Positions 43,831 through 53,062 of a stretch of DNA of 64,000 nt are shown piece by piece. Location: contig NZ_JAIVKK010000003.1 in assembly GCF_020524005.1 (NCBI RefSeq), positions 62,001-126,000 on the forward strand, given 5' to 3'. The stretch's first letter is position 1. Every line of letters starts with the position of its first letter. Made by a program: the position numbers and the translations under genes. This DNA comes from Microbulbifer aggregans (GTDB lineage Bacteria > Pseudomonadota > Gammaproteobacteria > Pseudomonadales > Cellvibrionaceae). Under the pieces are notes generated by a model, which was given only the letters and a program-made list of their open reading frames with translations, was not told where the DNA came from and ran no database searches.

Positions 43831-45230
43831 CCGCTGCCGAACGCCGTCAAGACGGCGTACATCAGGCGCGCTGGCGTGCCGCGCTGGCACATACTGGCGA
43901 GCGTGCCGCGCAAACCCCGCGCTACCGCACCAGCGGTAAAATCGTGCGCGCCACCGGTCTGGTGCTGGAAGCAGTCGGCCTGAAAATTCCCCTCGGCAGC
44001 GGTTGCCAGATCGAGCTTACTGCGCCGGGCAGTGATACCCCCACCTATGCGGAAGCCGAAGTTGTCGGTTTTACCGGCGAGCGTCTTTACCTGATGCCAC
44101 TGGAAGAAATCAGTGGCCTGACACCGGGCGCACGGGTTTTCCCCCTCGGTGGCAGCGGCGCGCGTCGCTTCCCGCTGGGTGACCAGTTACTCGGCCGCGT
44201 AGTGGATGGCAGCGGCCGCCCACTCGATGGCGGCCCGGAGCTGGATACAGCGACCAGCGGCAGCCTCGCCGCGGTGCCATTTAACCCTCTGAACCGCGCC
44301 CCGATCCGCGAGCAGATTGACGTGGGTATCCGCGCGATAAACAGCCTGCTGAGTGTGGGGCGCGGCCAGCGGCTGGGCCTGTTTGCCGGCTCCGGTGTGG
44401 GCAAGTCGGTACTGCTGGGGATGATGGCCCGCTACACCAGTGCGGAAGTCATCGTGGTCGGTCTTATCGGCGAGCGCGGTCGCGAAGTAAAAGATTTTAT
44501 CGACAATATCCTCGGTGAAGAGGGCCGCCGCCGCGCCGCGGTGGTCGCCGCACCCGCAGATACCTCCGCACTGCAGCGTCTTCAGGGCGCCGCCTACGCC
44601 ACGCGCATTGCGGAGCATTTCCGCGATCAGGGCAAAAACGTTCTGCTGATTATGGATTCCCTCACCCGCTACGCCATGGCACAGCGGGAAATTGCCCTGG
44701 CCATCGGCGAGCCGCCGGCCACAAAAGGTTATCCGCCTTCCGTGTTCGCGCGCCTGCCGGTGCTGGTGGAGCGCGCCGGCAACGGCGAGAACGGTGGTTC
44801 CATTACCGCGTTTTATACCGTGCTTGCCGAGGGCGACGATCAGCAGGATCCGATTGCCGACTCCGCGCGCGCGATTCTCGATGGCCACATTGTGCTGTCG
44901 CGTTCACTCGCGGAATCCGGCCACTACCCGGCGATCGACATCGAGGCGTCCATCAGTCGCGCCATGAGTGCGATCGTCGACAGTACCCAGCAACGCCGCG
45001 CACAACGCTTGAAACAACTGTTCTCTCGCTACCAGCGCAATCGCGACCTGATCAGCGTCGGTGCCTACAGCCCGGGCCACGACCCACAGTTGGATCAGGC
45101 GGTTCAGCGTTATCCACATATCGAACATTTTCTGCAACAGGGCATGGAAGAGCGCGCGGATCTCCAGTCCACCGCCGCCGCCATGGCCGCGCTGCTTCCC
45201 GATGTTGCAACGGCAGGAGTCAAACCGTGA
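43827..45230 (+). CDS. fliI: Flagellum-specific ATPase FliI
   Basis: The ATPase of the flagellar export apparatus, related to F1 beta subunits. The P-loop GSGVGKS is at 188-194, with [18 protein letters not shown] after it and [20 protein letters not shown] as Walker B (two parts). The 467-residue protein starts with GTG in a GTGA overlap with fliH and ends in a GTGA overlap with fliJ. Confidence 0.96.
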   Translation: MTAAERRQDGVHQARWRAALAHTGERAAQTPRYRTSGKIVRATGLVLEAVGLKIPLGSGCQIELTAPGSDTPTYAEAEVVGFTGERLYLMPLEEISGLTPGARVFPLGGSGARRFPLGDQLLGRVVDGSGRPLDGGPELDTATSGSLAAVPFNPLNRAPIREQIDVGIRAINSLLSVGRGQRLGLFAGSGVGKSVLLGMMARYTSAEVIVVGLIGERGREVKDFIDNILGEEGRRRAAVVAAPADTSALQRLQGAAYATRIAEHFRDQGKNVLLIMDSLTRYAMAQREIALAIGEPPATKGYPPSVFARLPVLVERAGNGENGGSITAFYTVLAEGDDQQDPIADSARAILDGHIVLSRSLAESGHYPAIDIEASISRAMSAIVDSTQQRRAQRLKQLFSRYQRNRDLISVGAYSPGHDPQLDQAVQRYPHIEHFLQQGMEERADLQSTAAAMAALLPDVATAGVKP

Positions 45231-45691
45231 GCCGACCCGCACCACTGGATATTCTGATCGACCAGAGCCGCAAGGCCCGCGATAGCGCCGGGCGCCTGCT
45301 GGCCGAAGAGCGCCAGACCCGCGAGCAGACCTCGGGGCAGCTGGAAACTCTGCAACGCTACCGCCGCGAATACAGTGAGCGCCTGCACCAGGCCATGACC
45401 CAGGGTATCAGCACCGCCACCCTGGACGACTACAACCGGTTTATCCGCTCACTGGACAACGCCATTGAACGCGCGCGTGCGGTACTGGCACAGCAGCAGG
45501 AGCGCGTGGACGCAAGCAGTGAACACTGGCGCCAGCGCCAGAGTGAACTGTCTTCGTTCAGCACCCTGGAATCCCGTCGTGCGCAGCAGGAACAGCAGCG
45601 CGAGCAGCGCCGCGAGCGCCTGTTAGCGGACGAAATGACCCAGAACTTACTCGCCCGCCGCCCACAGGCGGGCGGGCAAAATCCGTTTTAA
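45227..45691 (+). CDS. fliJ: Flagellar export chaperone FliJ
   Basis: A 154-residue coiled-coil protein in the FliJ position. FliJ sits in the FliI hexamer and promotes export. Sequence is dominated by Arg, Glu, Gln and Ala heptads (for example [20 protein letters not shown]) with no other domain. It starts with GTG in a 4-bp overlap with fliI and is followed 30 bp later by fliK. Confidence 0.85.
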   Translation: MSRPAPLDILIDQSRKARDSAGRLLAEERQTREQTSGQLETLQRYRREYSERLHQAMTQGISTATLDDYNRFIRSLDNAIERARAVLAQQQERVDASSEHWRQRQSELSSFSTLESRRAQQEQQREQRRERLLADEMTQNLLARRPQAGGQNPF

Positions 45692-45721
45692 GCCCTTTAT
45701 AAGCCTTCGGGAATTTAGCGT

Positions 45722-46966
45722 ATGGATATCTCCGCCCTGCTCGGCGCACAGCCAGCAAGTACCGGACAACTCAGCGGCACAAACAGCGGCAAAACCGGCA
45801 GCCCGGTAAACGGTGAGAGCCCCCGGTCTTTTGCCGGTACTCTTCAGTCGGCAATGCAATCCGCAATGCAGCCGGCGATGCAACCAAATCTGCAATCCAA
45901 TATGCAATCCGCTATCGCACAAACACTGGCACAGCCCGCGCTCAACGAGACCGGAATGCACACAGCGCTGATTCCGCTTGCGGACGTAACGGGCGCGCTC
46001 GGTGAACTGGGTACCGGCAACTTCGCCGCGCTCGCCGACGCCGGCCAACTCGACTCGTCAAAACTACTGGAACGCCTCGCGCTGGACGCCTCTGGCGCAG
46101 ATGATGAGGCACTGAACGCGAGCGAAAGCCGCATAGACAGTACCGACAGCGCACTGATGGCACTGCTTGGCGGCACCGCACCGCCAGCGCAGCAAACCAT
46201 CGCCGCCAACCCGGACACCGGCCTGCAAAACAATGCAGCGGCGTTGCGCGCCGGGTTTGCGACTGCGCAAGATGGTCAACAGTTGCCAGCACAAACAGCC
46301 ACAACCGATCCAGACAGCGAAGTCGAGTTCTCAACTGCCGGTATCGAGCAGCGCAGCCAGCCACTGGCGGCGTCCAGCACCGGTATGGTGACATCCGGGC
46401 AGGCAACCGCCGACAGTGCACTGCCCGCGACAGTGACCTCGGACACCGCGCAGTTTTCAGTGAGCGCCTCCGCGCAGCCAGCGACTACAAGCGCTACTGC
46501 GACAACCAACTTATCCACAACCCCAAATCCGGCGCTGGCATTGCAATCACCACTGGGTAGCAGCGCCTGGGGCGAAGAATTTGGCCAGCACCTTCTCGGC
46601 ATGGCCCACCGCGGCGACCAGCAGGTGGACTTGTACCTGCACCCGCGGGAGCTGGGGGCGCTGTCTGTTAGCCTGAGCCTTGACGACCAGGGTGCGCGGG
46701 CGCAGTTCCTTTCCGCCAATGCCGCCGTGCGCGGTGCAGTGGAACAGGCCCTGCCGCAATTGCGTGAAGCCCTCGCGCAACAGGGGATCGCTCTGGGAGA
46801 AACCTCCGTGGGTGAGCAACAGCAGCACGCCTCACAACAGCAACGCGGCCAGTCCTGGACCGACGCCACCGGCACAGGCATTGATCAGGAAACCTTGCTG
46901 GATACCCAGCCCACAGTGGCACCAGCCACCCCAGCGCGCTTGAATGGAGTCGATCTCTACGCGTGA
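45722..46966 (+). CDS. fliK: Flagellar hook-length control protein FliK
   Basis: A 414-residue FliK. The N-terminal two thirds are Ala/Thr/Ser/Gln-rich and contain short repeats (NMQSA, AMQPAMQ, AMQSAMQ near residues 40-65). The C-terminal Flg_hook domain is clear: WGEEFGQHLLGMAHRGDQQ, VDLYLHPRELGALSVSLSL and QFLSANAAVRGAVEQALPQL (each separate). This domain interacts with FlhB to stop hook growth. A second FliK-like protein is at 29962-30900. Confidence 0.9.
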   Translation: MDISALLGAQPASTGQLSGTNSGKTGSPVNGESPRSFAGTLQSAMQSAMQPAMQPNLQSNMQSAIAQTLAQPALNETGMHTALIPLADVTGALGELGTGNFAALADAGQLDSSKLLERLALDASGADDEALNASESRIDSTDSALMALLGGTAPPAQQTIAANPDTGLQNNAAALRAGFATAQDGQQLPAQTATTDPDSEVEFSTAGIEQRSQPLAASSTGMVTSGQATADSALPATVTSDTAQFSVSASAQPATTSATATTNLSTTPNPALALQSPLGSSAWGEEFGQHLLGMAHRGDQQVDLYLHPRELGALSVSLSLDDQGARAQFLSANAAVRGAVEQALPQLREALAQQGIALGETSVGEQQQHASQQQRGQSWTDATGTGIDQETLLDTQPTVAPATPARLNGVDLYA

Positions 46967-46989
46967 CACTGGAGTCTGACCACTACACA

Positions 46990-47016
46990 ACCTCGGTGGC
47001 GCAACGCCACTGAGGT
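46990..47016. terminator. Hairpin after fliK, possible terminator
   Basis: ACCTCGGTGGCG-CAA-CGCCACTGAGGT, one mismatch in twelve pairs, 24 bp after the fliK stop. No T-run follows, so Rho-independent termination is doubtful. The remainder of the 234-bp fliK-fliL gap shows no other site. Confidence 0.45.
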
Positions 47017-47200
47017 AACACCGCGCTAGCCATCTCCGCTACGCCATTTTTCAGGCGCTGGCTAAACGCCGAGATAGGGCTAATTCGCCGCCCTATTCTT
47101 CCCTTCATCCCTCCGCAGCCCCGGCATACTCCCCGGCAAGCTCCCCCGCAACCGCGGGCGGGCAACCGCTCACTAACGCTGGTACTAAGGCGCAACACAC

Positions 47201-47686
47201 ATGGCTGAAGAAAATTCCGGAAAATCCCGTGGCCTGTTCTGGCTCGCGGTCGTTGCGGTGGTGCTGATTGCAGCACTGGTAGCGATGAACCTATATCTGC
47301 TGTTAAGGGAAGATCCCCAAAACAAAGCGGCCGTCGCAGAGCAAGCCGCCGGCCCCGAGCGCTCAGCCAACCCGATTTTCGTAAAAATCAGTCCATTCAC
47401 CGTCAACCTGCAGGGCGACCAGTTTGCCTCTCGCCTGCTGTATGTGGGCATTTCACTGCAAGTCGGCAACGAAAAAACCCGTGAATTTCTTCTCGAGCAT
47501 ATGCCTCAGGTGCGCAGCCGTCTGCTGATGCTGCACTCGGCAAAAGCACCGGAGGAGCTGGCAAGTATCGAGGGCAAACAGGCACTGGTGCAGGGTATTC
47601 TGGAAACTCTCGCCGAGCCCATGGGCGGCGATCAGCCCGAACTGCTGATCGACGATGTACTGTTCACCGAGTTCATCGTGCAATAG
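47201..47686 (+). CDS. fliL: Flagellar basal body-associated protein FliL
   Basis: FliL stabilises rotor-stator contacts. The 161-residue protein has one membrane segment (about 12-33, GLFWLAVVAVVLIAALVAMN), a periplasmic domain with FVKISPFTVNLQ and RLLYVGISLQVGNE, and the C-terminal VLFTEFIVQ ending that is typical of the family. It starts a fliLMNOPQR operon and lies 11 bp before fliM. Confidence 0.93.
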   Translation: MAEENSGKSRGLFWLAVVAVVLIAALVAMNLYLLLREDPQNKAAVAEQAAGPERSANPIFVKISPFTVNLQGDQFASRLLYVGISLQVGNEKTREFLLEHMPQVRSRLLMLHSAKAPEELASIEGKQALVQGILETLAEPMGGDQPELLIDDVLFTEFIVQ

Positions 47687-47697
47687 GGAATTCCAAC

Positions 47698-48750
47698 ATG
47701 TCCCAGGACGATCTGCTTTCCCAGGAAGAAATCGACGCGCTACTGCATGGCGGCGATGGCGACAGTGGCGATAGCGGCGGCACTACAGCCGCCGAATCAC
47801 CGAAAATGCGCCCCTATGACCCGGCGTCGCAACAGCGGGTAATCCGCGAACGCCTGCACAGCATCGATATCATCAACGAACGTTTTGCGCGGCACTTCCG
47901 CGTGAACCTGTTCAATATGATACGCCGCTCTGCGGATATCACCGTGGAATCGGTGCGCTATCAGGGGTTCAAGGAGTTCGCACGCAATCTGCCCGTGCCC
48001 ACCAACCTGAACCTGATATCCATGAAGCCGCTGCGCGGCACCGCACTGGTGGTGTTTCCGCCGGCGATGGTATTCATGGTGGTGGATAGCCTGTTCGGCG
48101 GTAACGGCCGCTTCGTAACCCGTTCCGAAGGCCGCGAATTTACCAACACCGAGCAGCGTGTGATCCAGCGTATTCTGGATCTCGCCATTAACGCCTATCA
48201 GGATTCCTGGCGCTCGGTGTACCCGCTGGAAATTTCCTTCCTGCGTTCCGAACTACAGGCGCGTTTCGCCAACATCACGAATTCGCCGAACGAAATTATC
48301 GTTACCACGACCTTCCACCTGGAAGTGGGCAACCTGTCTGAACGTTTCCAGATCTGTATGCCCTATTCGATGATCGAGCCGCTGCGGGATCGCCTTGCGA
48401 ACCCGGTAGTAGATGGCCGCGATCCCGGCGACCAGACCTGGAACCGGCGTATGGCCGGCGAAATCCGCCAGTCCGAAGTGGAACTGGTCGCGGAGTTCGC
48501 CAATATCCCCAGCCGCATCGGCAAAGTGCTGGCGCTCAAAGCCGGCGATGTATTGCCCATTGAACTACCGTCCACCGTCACCGCACGGGTCGATGGCGTA
48601 CCGGTACTGGAATGTGAATTCGGCAGCCGCAACGGCCAGAGCGCCCTGCGGGTGAACCGGGTGATTGAGCGCACGGCACCACGACCGACCTCTCTCACCA
48701 GCAATTTCAACGCGGGCCTGGCCCCGCAACCCGAGGAATCTGAAGCATGA
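47698..48750 (+). CDS. fliM: Flagellar motor switch protein FliM
   Basis: FliM forms the C ring wall and binds CheY-P. The 350-residue protein starts with the CheY-binding peptide DDLLSQEEIDALLHG (residues 4-18), has a low-complexity Gly/Ser linker, then the middle domain with RHFRVNLFNMIRR and LVVFPPAMVFMVVDSLFGG, and a SpoA-type C-terminus. Its stop overlaps the fliN start (ATGA). Confidence 0.96.
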   Translation: MSQDDLLSQEEIDALLHGGDGDSGDSGGTTAAESPKMRPYDPASQQRVIRERLHSIDIINERFARHFRVNLFNMIRRSADITVESVRYQGFKEFARNLPVPTNLNLISMKPLRGTALVVFPPAMVFMVVDSLFGGNGRFVTRSEGREFTNTEQRVIQRILDLAINAYQDSWRSVYPLEISFLRSELQARFANITNSPNEIIVTTTFHLEVGNLSERFQICMPYSMIEPLRDRLANPVVDGRDPGDQTWNRRMAGEIRQSEVELVAEFANIPSRIGKVLALKAGDVLPIELPSTVTARVDGVPVLECEFGSRNGQSALRVNRVIERTAPRPTSLTSNFNAGLAPQPEESEA

Positions 48751-49217
48751 GCGACAGCGACGCGACTGAGAACAAGACCGAACAGCAAGGCGGAGAAGAC
48801 AGCTGGGCCGCCGCGATGGCGGAACAGTTTACTGAAAACGCCGACGACGCCTGGTCAGAAGCACTGGCGGAACAGGAGAGCACCGACAGCGAGCCACGCA
48901 GCGCCGCCGACCAGGTCTTTAAGCCTCTGGAAAACAGCGCAATCAGCGGCGCCGCACGCGACCTGGAAATGGTGATGGATATTCCGGTGAAGCTCAGCGT
49001 CGAGCTGGGCCGCACCCGCATCACCATCAAGCAGCTGCTGGAACTCGCGCAGGGTTCGGTGGTTGAACTGGACGGACTCGCCGGCGAGCCGATGGATATC
49101 CTGATCAACGGCTATCTGGTAGCGCAAGGTGAAGTTGTGGTGATTGAAGACAAATACGGGATCCGTATTACTGAAATCGTCACACCGCAGGAACGTATCC
49201 ACAAACTGAACCGATGA
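48747..49217 (+). CDS. fliN: Flagellar motor switch protein FliN
   Basis: FliN is the lowest C-ring component, with a C-terminal SpoA domain: VMDIPVKLSVELGRTRITIK, then LLELAQGSVVELDGLAGEP and ILINGYLVAQGEVVVI. The N-terminal 70 residues are acidic. At 156 residues it is a little longer than the E. coli protein (137). It overlaps fliM and fliO by 4 bp each. Confidence 0.95.
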   Translation: MSDSDATENKTEQQGGEDSWAAAMAEQFTENADDAWSEALAEQESTDSEPRSAADQVFKPLENSAISGAARDLEMVMDIPVKLSVELGRTRITIKQLLELAQGSVVELDGLAGEPMDILINGYLVAQGEVVVIEDKYGIRITEIVTPQERIHKLNR

Positions 49218-49612
49218 ACCCTGCAAGCGCCGCTGCCGGCGAATCCGTAATCGGCCTGGCGATGCTGGGTAAGGTGGCCGGCGTGCTAATTGCACTGATC
49301 GCGCTGATCCTGCTGTGCGCATGGCTGACCCGCCGCCTGGCCCCCGGACTGGCACAGGCCAACGGTGGCCCGCAGTTGAATATTGTGGCGAGCAAAGCAC
49401 TGGGTACCCGGGAAAAAGTGGTGGTGCTACAGGTTGAGGAGCAGTGGCTGGTGCTCGGCGTGGGCGGCGGACAGATTAATCACCTGCATACGCTGCCAGC
49501 CAAAGCGCCCACAGAAAAAAGTCCGGCTACTCCAGCGAATACCGACAGCTTCGCCGAGCGCTTTGCCCGCGCCGTTGCGCAGAACCTGGGCGGGCGGGGG
49601 AAGCAGCCTTGA
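49214..49612 (+). CDS. fliO: Flagellar biosynthesis protein FliO
   Basis: A 132-residue assembly factor for the FliP pore. It has one membrane segment (about 18-37, [20 protein letters not shown]) and a cytoplasmic part with [20 protein letters not shown] and [17 protein letters not shown], the FliO signature. It overlaps fliN as ATGA, and its TGA stop overlaps the TTG at 49609 of fliP. Confidence 0.9.
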   Translation: MNPASAAAGESVIGLAMLGKVAGVLIALIALILLCAWLTRRLAPGLAQANGGPQLNIVASKALGTREKVVVLQVEEQWLVLGVGGGQINHLHTLPAKAPTEKSPATPANTDSFAERFARAVAQNLGGRGKQP

Positions 49613-49671
49613 GCGGTAGTAGAACGGCCTTGAGCGTCGATAGAACAGCCTTGAGCTTGTTAAGAAAAAGT
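49609..49671 (+). repeat. Three tandem 21-bp copies at the fliP start
   Basis: Units at 49609-49629, 49630-49650 and 49651-49671 each begin TTGAGC; the first two end GAACGGCC/GAACAGCC with TAG- or GATA-type middles and the third is more diverged. Each begins with a possible TTG start in the same frame, giving heptapeptides [14 protein letters not shown] and LSLLRKS. Confidence 0.85.
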
Positions 49672-50400
49672 ACCCTCCTACCCGCGGTATTTTTCCTGAC
49701 CCTGCCTGCACTCGGCTGGACACAGGACCTGGCCGGTCTGATCAGCCAGCCCACCGCCGATGGCGGCCAGCAGTGGTCAATCAAGCTGCAAACACTGCTG
49801 CTGCTCACCAGCCTGGCTTTTCTGCCGGCCGTCCTGCTGATGATGACCTGCTTTACCCGCATCATCATTGTGCTTGGCCTGCTGCGTACCGCCATGGGCA
49901 CCCAGGCGGCACCACCCAATCAGGTGTTGTTGGGTATCACACTGTTCCTGACATTTTTTGTGATGTCGCCGGTATTCGAGAAGATCTACGACGATGCCTG
50001 GCAACCGCTGACCCGGGATGAAATCCAGTTTGAGGAGTTTTTGCAGCGCGGCAGCGAGCCACTGAAAAGTTTTATGTTGGCACAAACCCGTGAGCCGGAT
50101 ATCGCGTTGTTTGCGAAGCTGGCGAACATTGGTCCGCTGCAGGGGCCGGAGGCAGTACCCATGCGGGTGCTGGTGCCGGCATTTGTGACCAGTGAATTGA
50201 AAACCGCGTTTCAGATTGGCTTCACGATTTTTATTCCGTTCCTGATTATCGACCTGGTTGTGGCCAGTGTGTTGATGGCTCTGGGGATGATGATGGTCCC
50301 CCCGGCCACGATTTCACTGCCGTTTAAATTGATGCTGTTTGTATTGGTGGATGGCTGGCAGTTGTTGATTGGATCATTGGCACAAAGTTTCTACCCCTAG
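49609..50400 (+). CDS. fliP: Flagellar export gate protein FliP
   Basis: FliP forms the export gate with FliQ and FliR. The protein has a signal peptide ([19 protein letters not shown] region), [20 protein letters not shown] and the FliP signatures [17 protein letters not shown] and FELMGLM-like motifs replaced by [20 protein letters not shown] near the C-terminus. The start is uncertain: three in-frame TTG codons at 49609, 49630 and 49651 begin three tandem 21-bp copies. The first has the best ribosome site (GGGGG), the third gives the most normal signal peptide. The full form is 263 residues. Confidence 0.93.
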   Translation: MSGSRTALSVDRTALSLLRKSTLLPAVFFLTLPALGWTQDLAGLISQPTADGGQQWSIKLQTLLLLTSLAFLPAVLLMMTCFTRIIIVLGLLRTAMGTQAAPPNQVLLGITLFLTFFVMSPVFEKIYDDAWQPLTRDEIQFEEFLQRGSEPLKSFMLAQTREPDIALFAKLANIGPLQGPEAVPMRVLVPAFVTSELKTAFQIGFTIFIPFLIIDLVVASVLMALGMMMVPPATISLPFKLMLFVLVDGWQLLIGSLAQSFYP

Positions 50401-50431
50401 CAAATTGGGTGCTCTGAATCACCACTGTGGC

Positions 50432-50545
50432 GGTACTGCTACCGGGTACAGCCTTGTGAGACACACCGTGAACCCATCCCTGGGGGCTCTTCCGCGAGGT
50501 CCCTCTCGCGGAAGGTCTCACAAGGCTGCACCCGGCATCAGTACC
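50432..50545. repeat. 114-bp inverted-repeat element between fliP and fliQ
   Basis: The outer arms 50432-50461 and 50516-50545 are 30 bp and pair at 27 positions. An inner hairpin CTTCCGCGAG-GTCCCT-CTCGCGGAAG (489-498/505-514 of the 50 kb block) sits inside. A further hairpin CAGTAC..TTCG/CGAA..GTACTG abuts the right end (50539-50562). No open frame exists. Neighbouring flagellar genes in this operon touch or overlap, so this 209-bp gap looks inserted. A non-autonomous mobile element of the MITE or REP type is likely. Confidence 0.75.
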
Positions 50546-50609
50546 TTCGCACGAAGTACTGATAAATAAACGGCTTGCGAATAGCTTTAACTTACCGATC
50601 AGAAATTCC

Positions 50610-50879
50610 ATGACTCCAGAAACCGTAATGAATCTCGCCTATCAGGCGATGCTGGTTGCCCTGACTCTTGGTGCGCCGATGTTGCTGACCGCGCTGTTGG
50701 TGGGCTTGCTGGTGAGCCTGTTTCAGGCAGCCACCCAGATCAATGAAATGACGCTGTCATTTATCCCGAAAATTCTCGCAGTGTTTGCGGTTCTGGTGAT
50801 TGCCGGTCCTTTTCTACTGGGCCTGATTACCGACTTTACCCGCACGCTGTTCCAGAATATTCCGTTAATGATTTCCTGA
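50610..50879 (+). CDS. fliQ: Flagellar export gate protein FliQ
   Basis: An 89-residue protein with two membrane hairpins, MTPETVMNLAYQAMLVALTL at the start and GLLVSLFQAATQINEMTLSF in the middle, the FliQ signature. It lies 209 bp after fliP because of the inverted-repeat element, and 40 bp before fliR. The ribosome site is weak. Confidence 0.95.
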   Translation: MTPETVMNLAYQAMLVALTLGAPMLLTALLVGLLVSLFQAATQINEMTLSFIPKILAVFAVLVIAGPFLLGLITDFTRTLFQNIPLMIS

Positions 50880-50919
50880 TACAGCCTGCTTACCAAACCG
50901 TGATCAATACAATCTGTTT

Positions 50920-51705
50920 ATGATCGACGTCACCTACGCACAGCTACACGCATGGCTCGTGGCCTTTCTCTGGCCCTTTGTGCGCCTCATCGGATTCTTT
51001 ATGGCCGCGCCACTGCTCGGCCACAAATCGGCCCCTACGCGGATAAAAATCGGGCTCGCAGCGTTGATCACCTTCGCCATTGCTCCAGGCCTGCCACCTT
51101 TACCTTCGGTACCCGTCTGGTCCTGGGCGGGGCTTGGGATCACTATTGAGCAGACCTTGATCGGCGCCGCGATCGGATTGGTATTGCGGGTGATGTTTTC
51201 GGTAGTTCAGGCAGCGGGCGATTTTATCGGCCTGCAGATGGGACTGGCCTTCGCCACATTCGTTACGCCGGATGGTGTGAACACCATGGTGTTATCGCGC
51301 TTCCTCCACCTCGTCACAATGATGGTATTTCTGGCAGTGGATGGGCATTTGATTGTCATTGATACCCTGGCAGGCAGCTTTCAGACATTGCCCATTGGCT
51401 TTAGTGGACTCAACCCGGCGGGATTTGAAATGCTTGCGCGTTTTGGTGGAACGATTTTTTCGTCAGGCCTGATACTGGCACTGCCAATGGTAGCCGCGCT
51501 CTTGATTGTTAACCTTTCCCTGGGAATCCTGAACCGTTCAGCGCCGCAGTTGACAGTTTTTTCCATCGGCTTCCCGGTGTCACTCACCCTCGGCCTGTTT
51601 TTGCTAACGGTGCTGATGACAGATCTGGGGCGTTTTCTACAGCTGTTGTTTCAGCAGGGACTGACCACCATCGTACAGCTTCTTGCCGCACTCGCGCCCG
51701 TTTAA
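50920..51705 (+). CDS. fliR: Flagellar export gate protein FliR
   Basis: A 261-residue membrane protein with about six hydrophobic segments, including LVAFLWPFVRLIGFFMAAPL near the start and GDFIGLQMGLAFATFVTPDG, both FliR signatures. It ends the fliLMNOPQR operon. The gene usually found next, flhB, is not here; a REP-type hairpin and the convergent flgL follow. Confidence 0.95.
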   Translation: MIDVTYAQLHAWLVAFLWPFVRLIGFFMAAPLLGHKSAPTRIKIGLAALITFAIAPGLPPLPSVPVWSWAGLGITIEQTLIGAAIGLVLRVMFSVVQAAGDFIGLQMGLAFATFVTPDGVNTMVLSRFLHLVTMMVFLAVDGHLIVIDTLAGSFQTLPIGFSGLNPAGFEMLARFGGTIFSSGLILALPMVAALLIVNLSLGILNRSAPQLTVFSIGFPVSLTLGLFLLTVLMTDLGRFLQLLFQQGLTTIVQLLAALAPV

Positions 51706-51720
51706 CGCTTTCACGCCGTC

Positions 51721-51769
51721 GGAGCCTGCTTGCAGGCGAATGACTGTTCGCCTACAAGCAGGCTCCTAC
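51721..51769. repeat. Inverted pair of second-family REP palindromes
   Basis: GGAGCCTGCTTGCAGGCGAA (51721-51740) and TTCGCCTACAAGCAGGCTCC plus TAC (51747-51769) are the same repeat in opposite orientation, 19 of 20 pairs matching, around a 6-nt loop. It sits between the convergent fliR and flgL and would form a strong hairpin in either message. The other copies are at 12762-12784 and 13353-13375. Confidence 0.85.
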
Positions 51770-51788
51770 AAGTGCGTGATACGCGGTT

Positions 51789-52985
51789 TTACATACGGTC
51801 AAACAGGGTCATGCCCTTGATGTCGATAAACGCCTGCTGTGCGGCCTGCAGGCCTACCTGGCGCAGGCTGTATTCGGCAATCGCGGAGACGTAATCCAGA
51901 TCCACCAGCCCGGAGAGCTTTTCTTCGTAGTTCAGGCTGCGGTTACTCGCCACGGAATCCACCACGTCCAACTCGTTGATACGCGAACCCACGGAAGCGC
52001 GGGTGGTGAGTACATTATCGAGGCTGTTGTCGAATTCGCGCAGTACGCTACTCATGGTATTTTTACGCGCAGCTTTTTCTGCATCGGTACCGGCGGGCTG
52101 CTCCAGTACCGCGAGCGCTTTTTCAAACGTTTTGAACAGATCCGTGTTCATATTCTCTGCTTTGTCCATTCGGATGCTGTCGCCATCGGCCGGCGTGCCA
52201 TCGAGGGTCATGGACAGTCCGCCAAAGCGGATCGCCTGGCCCGGCTCGTATGCCTGCGGCGCGCCACCGTTTACGGAATACGTGGTTACACCGGCGGTTT
52301 CGGAAAAGGTAATATCGAAGGCACTGCCATAGGCAGGATCAGATTCATCGACAACCTGAGGGCCTTTGAAGGTTACGTTGCCCTGGTTACCGCTGTCGGC
52401 CTCCGCCACATAGCCAGCGCCGCTGTGTACACTGCGGAAAATGGCATCGCCGTTATCGGCTACAGGCATCAGGCGGGATGCGTCCACACGCACTTCGCGG
52501 CTGTTGTTGTCACCCACGTAATCCACATTGCCGCTGCCATCACGCACGAAGGGTGCACTGCTGTCTTTGTAACCGCCAAACAGGTAGCGGCCGTTGCCAT
52601 CGGTGGCGTTCGCCTGACCGATTACGGTTTCGTAGATACCGCGCAGTTCACTGGCAACAGATGCGCGATCCGCATCGCTCAGGGTATCGCTGGAGGCCTG
52701 AACGATCAGGGTACGCGCGCTACCGATGGCATCGCTTACGCTGTTCAATATACTCTCTTCCTGCGACAGGGCATTGCGCGCACTGGTACGCGCATCGGCG
52801 TACTGGCTGTTGATCGCCAGGGCCTGCGAAACCTGTACCGCCTGAGACGCCGCTTGCGGATCGTCGGATGGGTTGACCACGCGACGGCCGGTGGCGATCT
52901 GCTGGCTTACCTGCATCAGGCTGCCCTGCTGGCGGTTTAACGAGCTCATGCTCTGTTCATAAATGGTGAGCGTACTGATACGCAT
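51789..52985 (-). CDS. flgL: Flagellar hook-associated protein FlgL (HAP3)
   Basis: FlgL joins hook and filament together with FlgK. The 398-residue flagellin-like protein has the N-terminal MRISTLTIYEQSMSSLNRQQ and the C-terminal YVSAIAEYSLRQVGLQAAQQ helix pair. It is the last gene of the flgKL unit, 77 bp after flgK. Confidence 0.94.
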   Translation of the reverse strand: MRISTLTIYEQSMSSLNRQQGSLMQVSQQIATGRRVVNPSDDPQAASQAVQVSQALAINSQYADARTSARNALSQEESILNSVSDAIGSARTLIVQASSDTLSDADRASVASELRGIYETVIGQANATDGNGRYLFGGYKDSSAPFVRDGSGNVDYVGDNNSREVRVDASRLMPVADNGDAIFRSVHSGAGYVAEADSGNQGNVTFKGPQVVDESDPAYGSAFDITFSETAGVTTYSVNGGAPQAYEPGQAIRFGGLSMTLDGTPADGDSIRMDKAENMNTDLFKTFEKALAVLEQPAGTDAEKAARKNTMSSVLREFDNSLDNVLTTRASVGSRINELDVVDSVASNRSLNYEEKLSGLVDLDYVSAIAEYSLRQVGLQAAQQAFIDIKGMTLFDRM

Positions 52986-53062
52986 GGCATTGGCCTCTTA
53001 TAAATTCGCGCTTACTCGTGACTCATCGGCACGGGCACTCGGTACTGCACTCGCTAAAGGGA

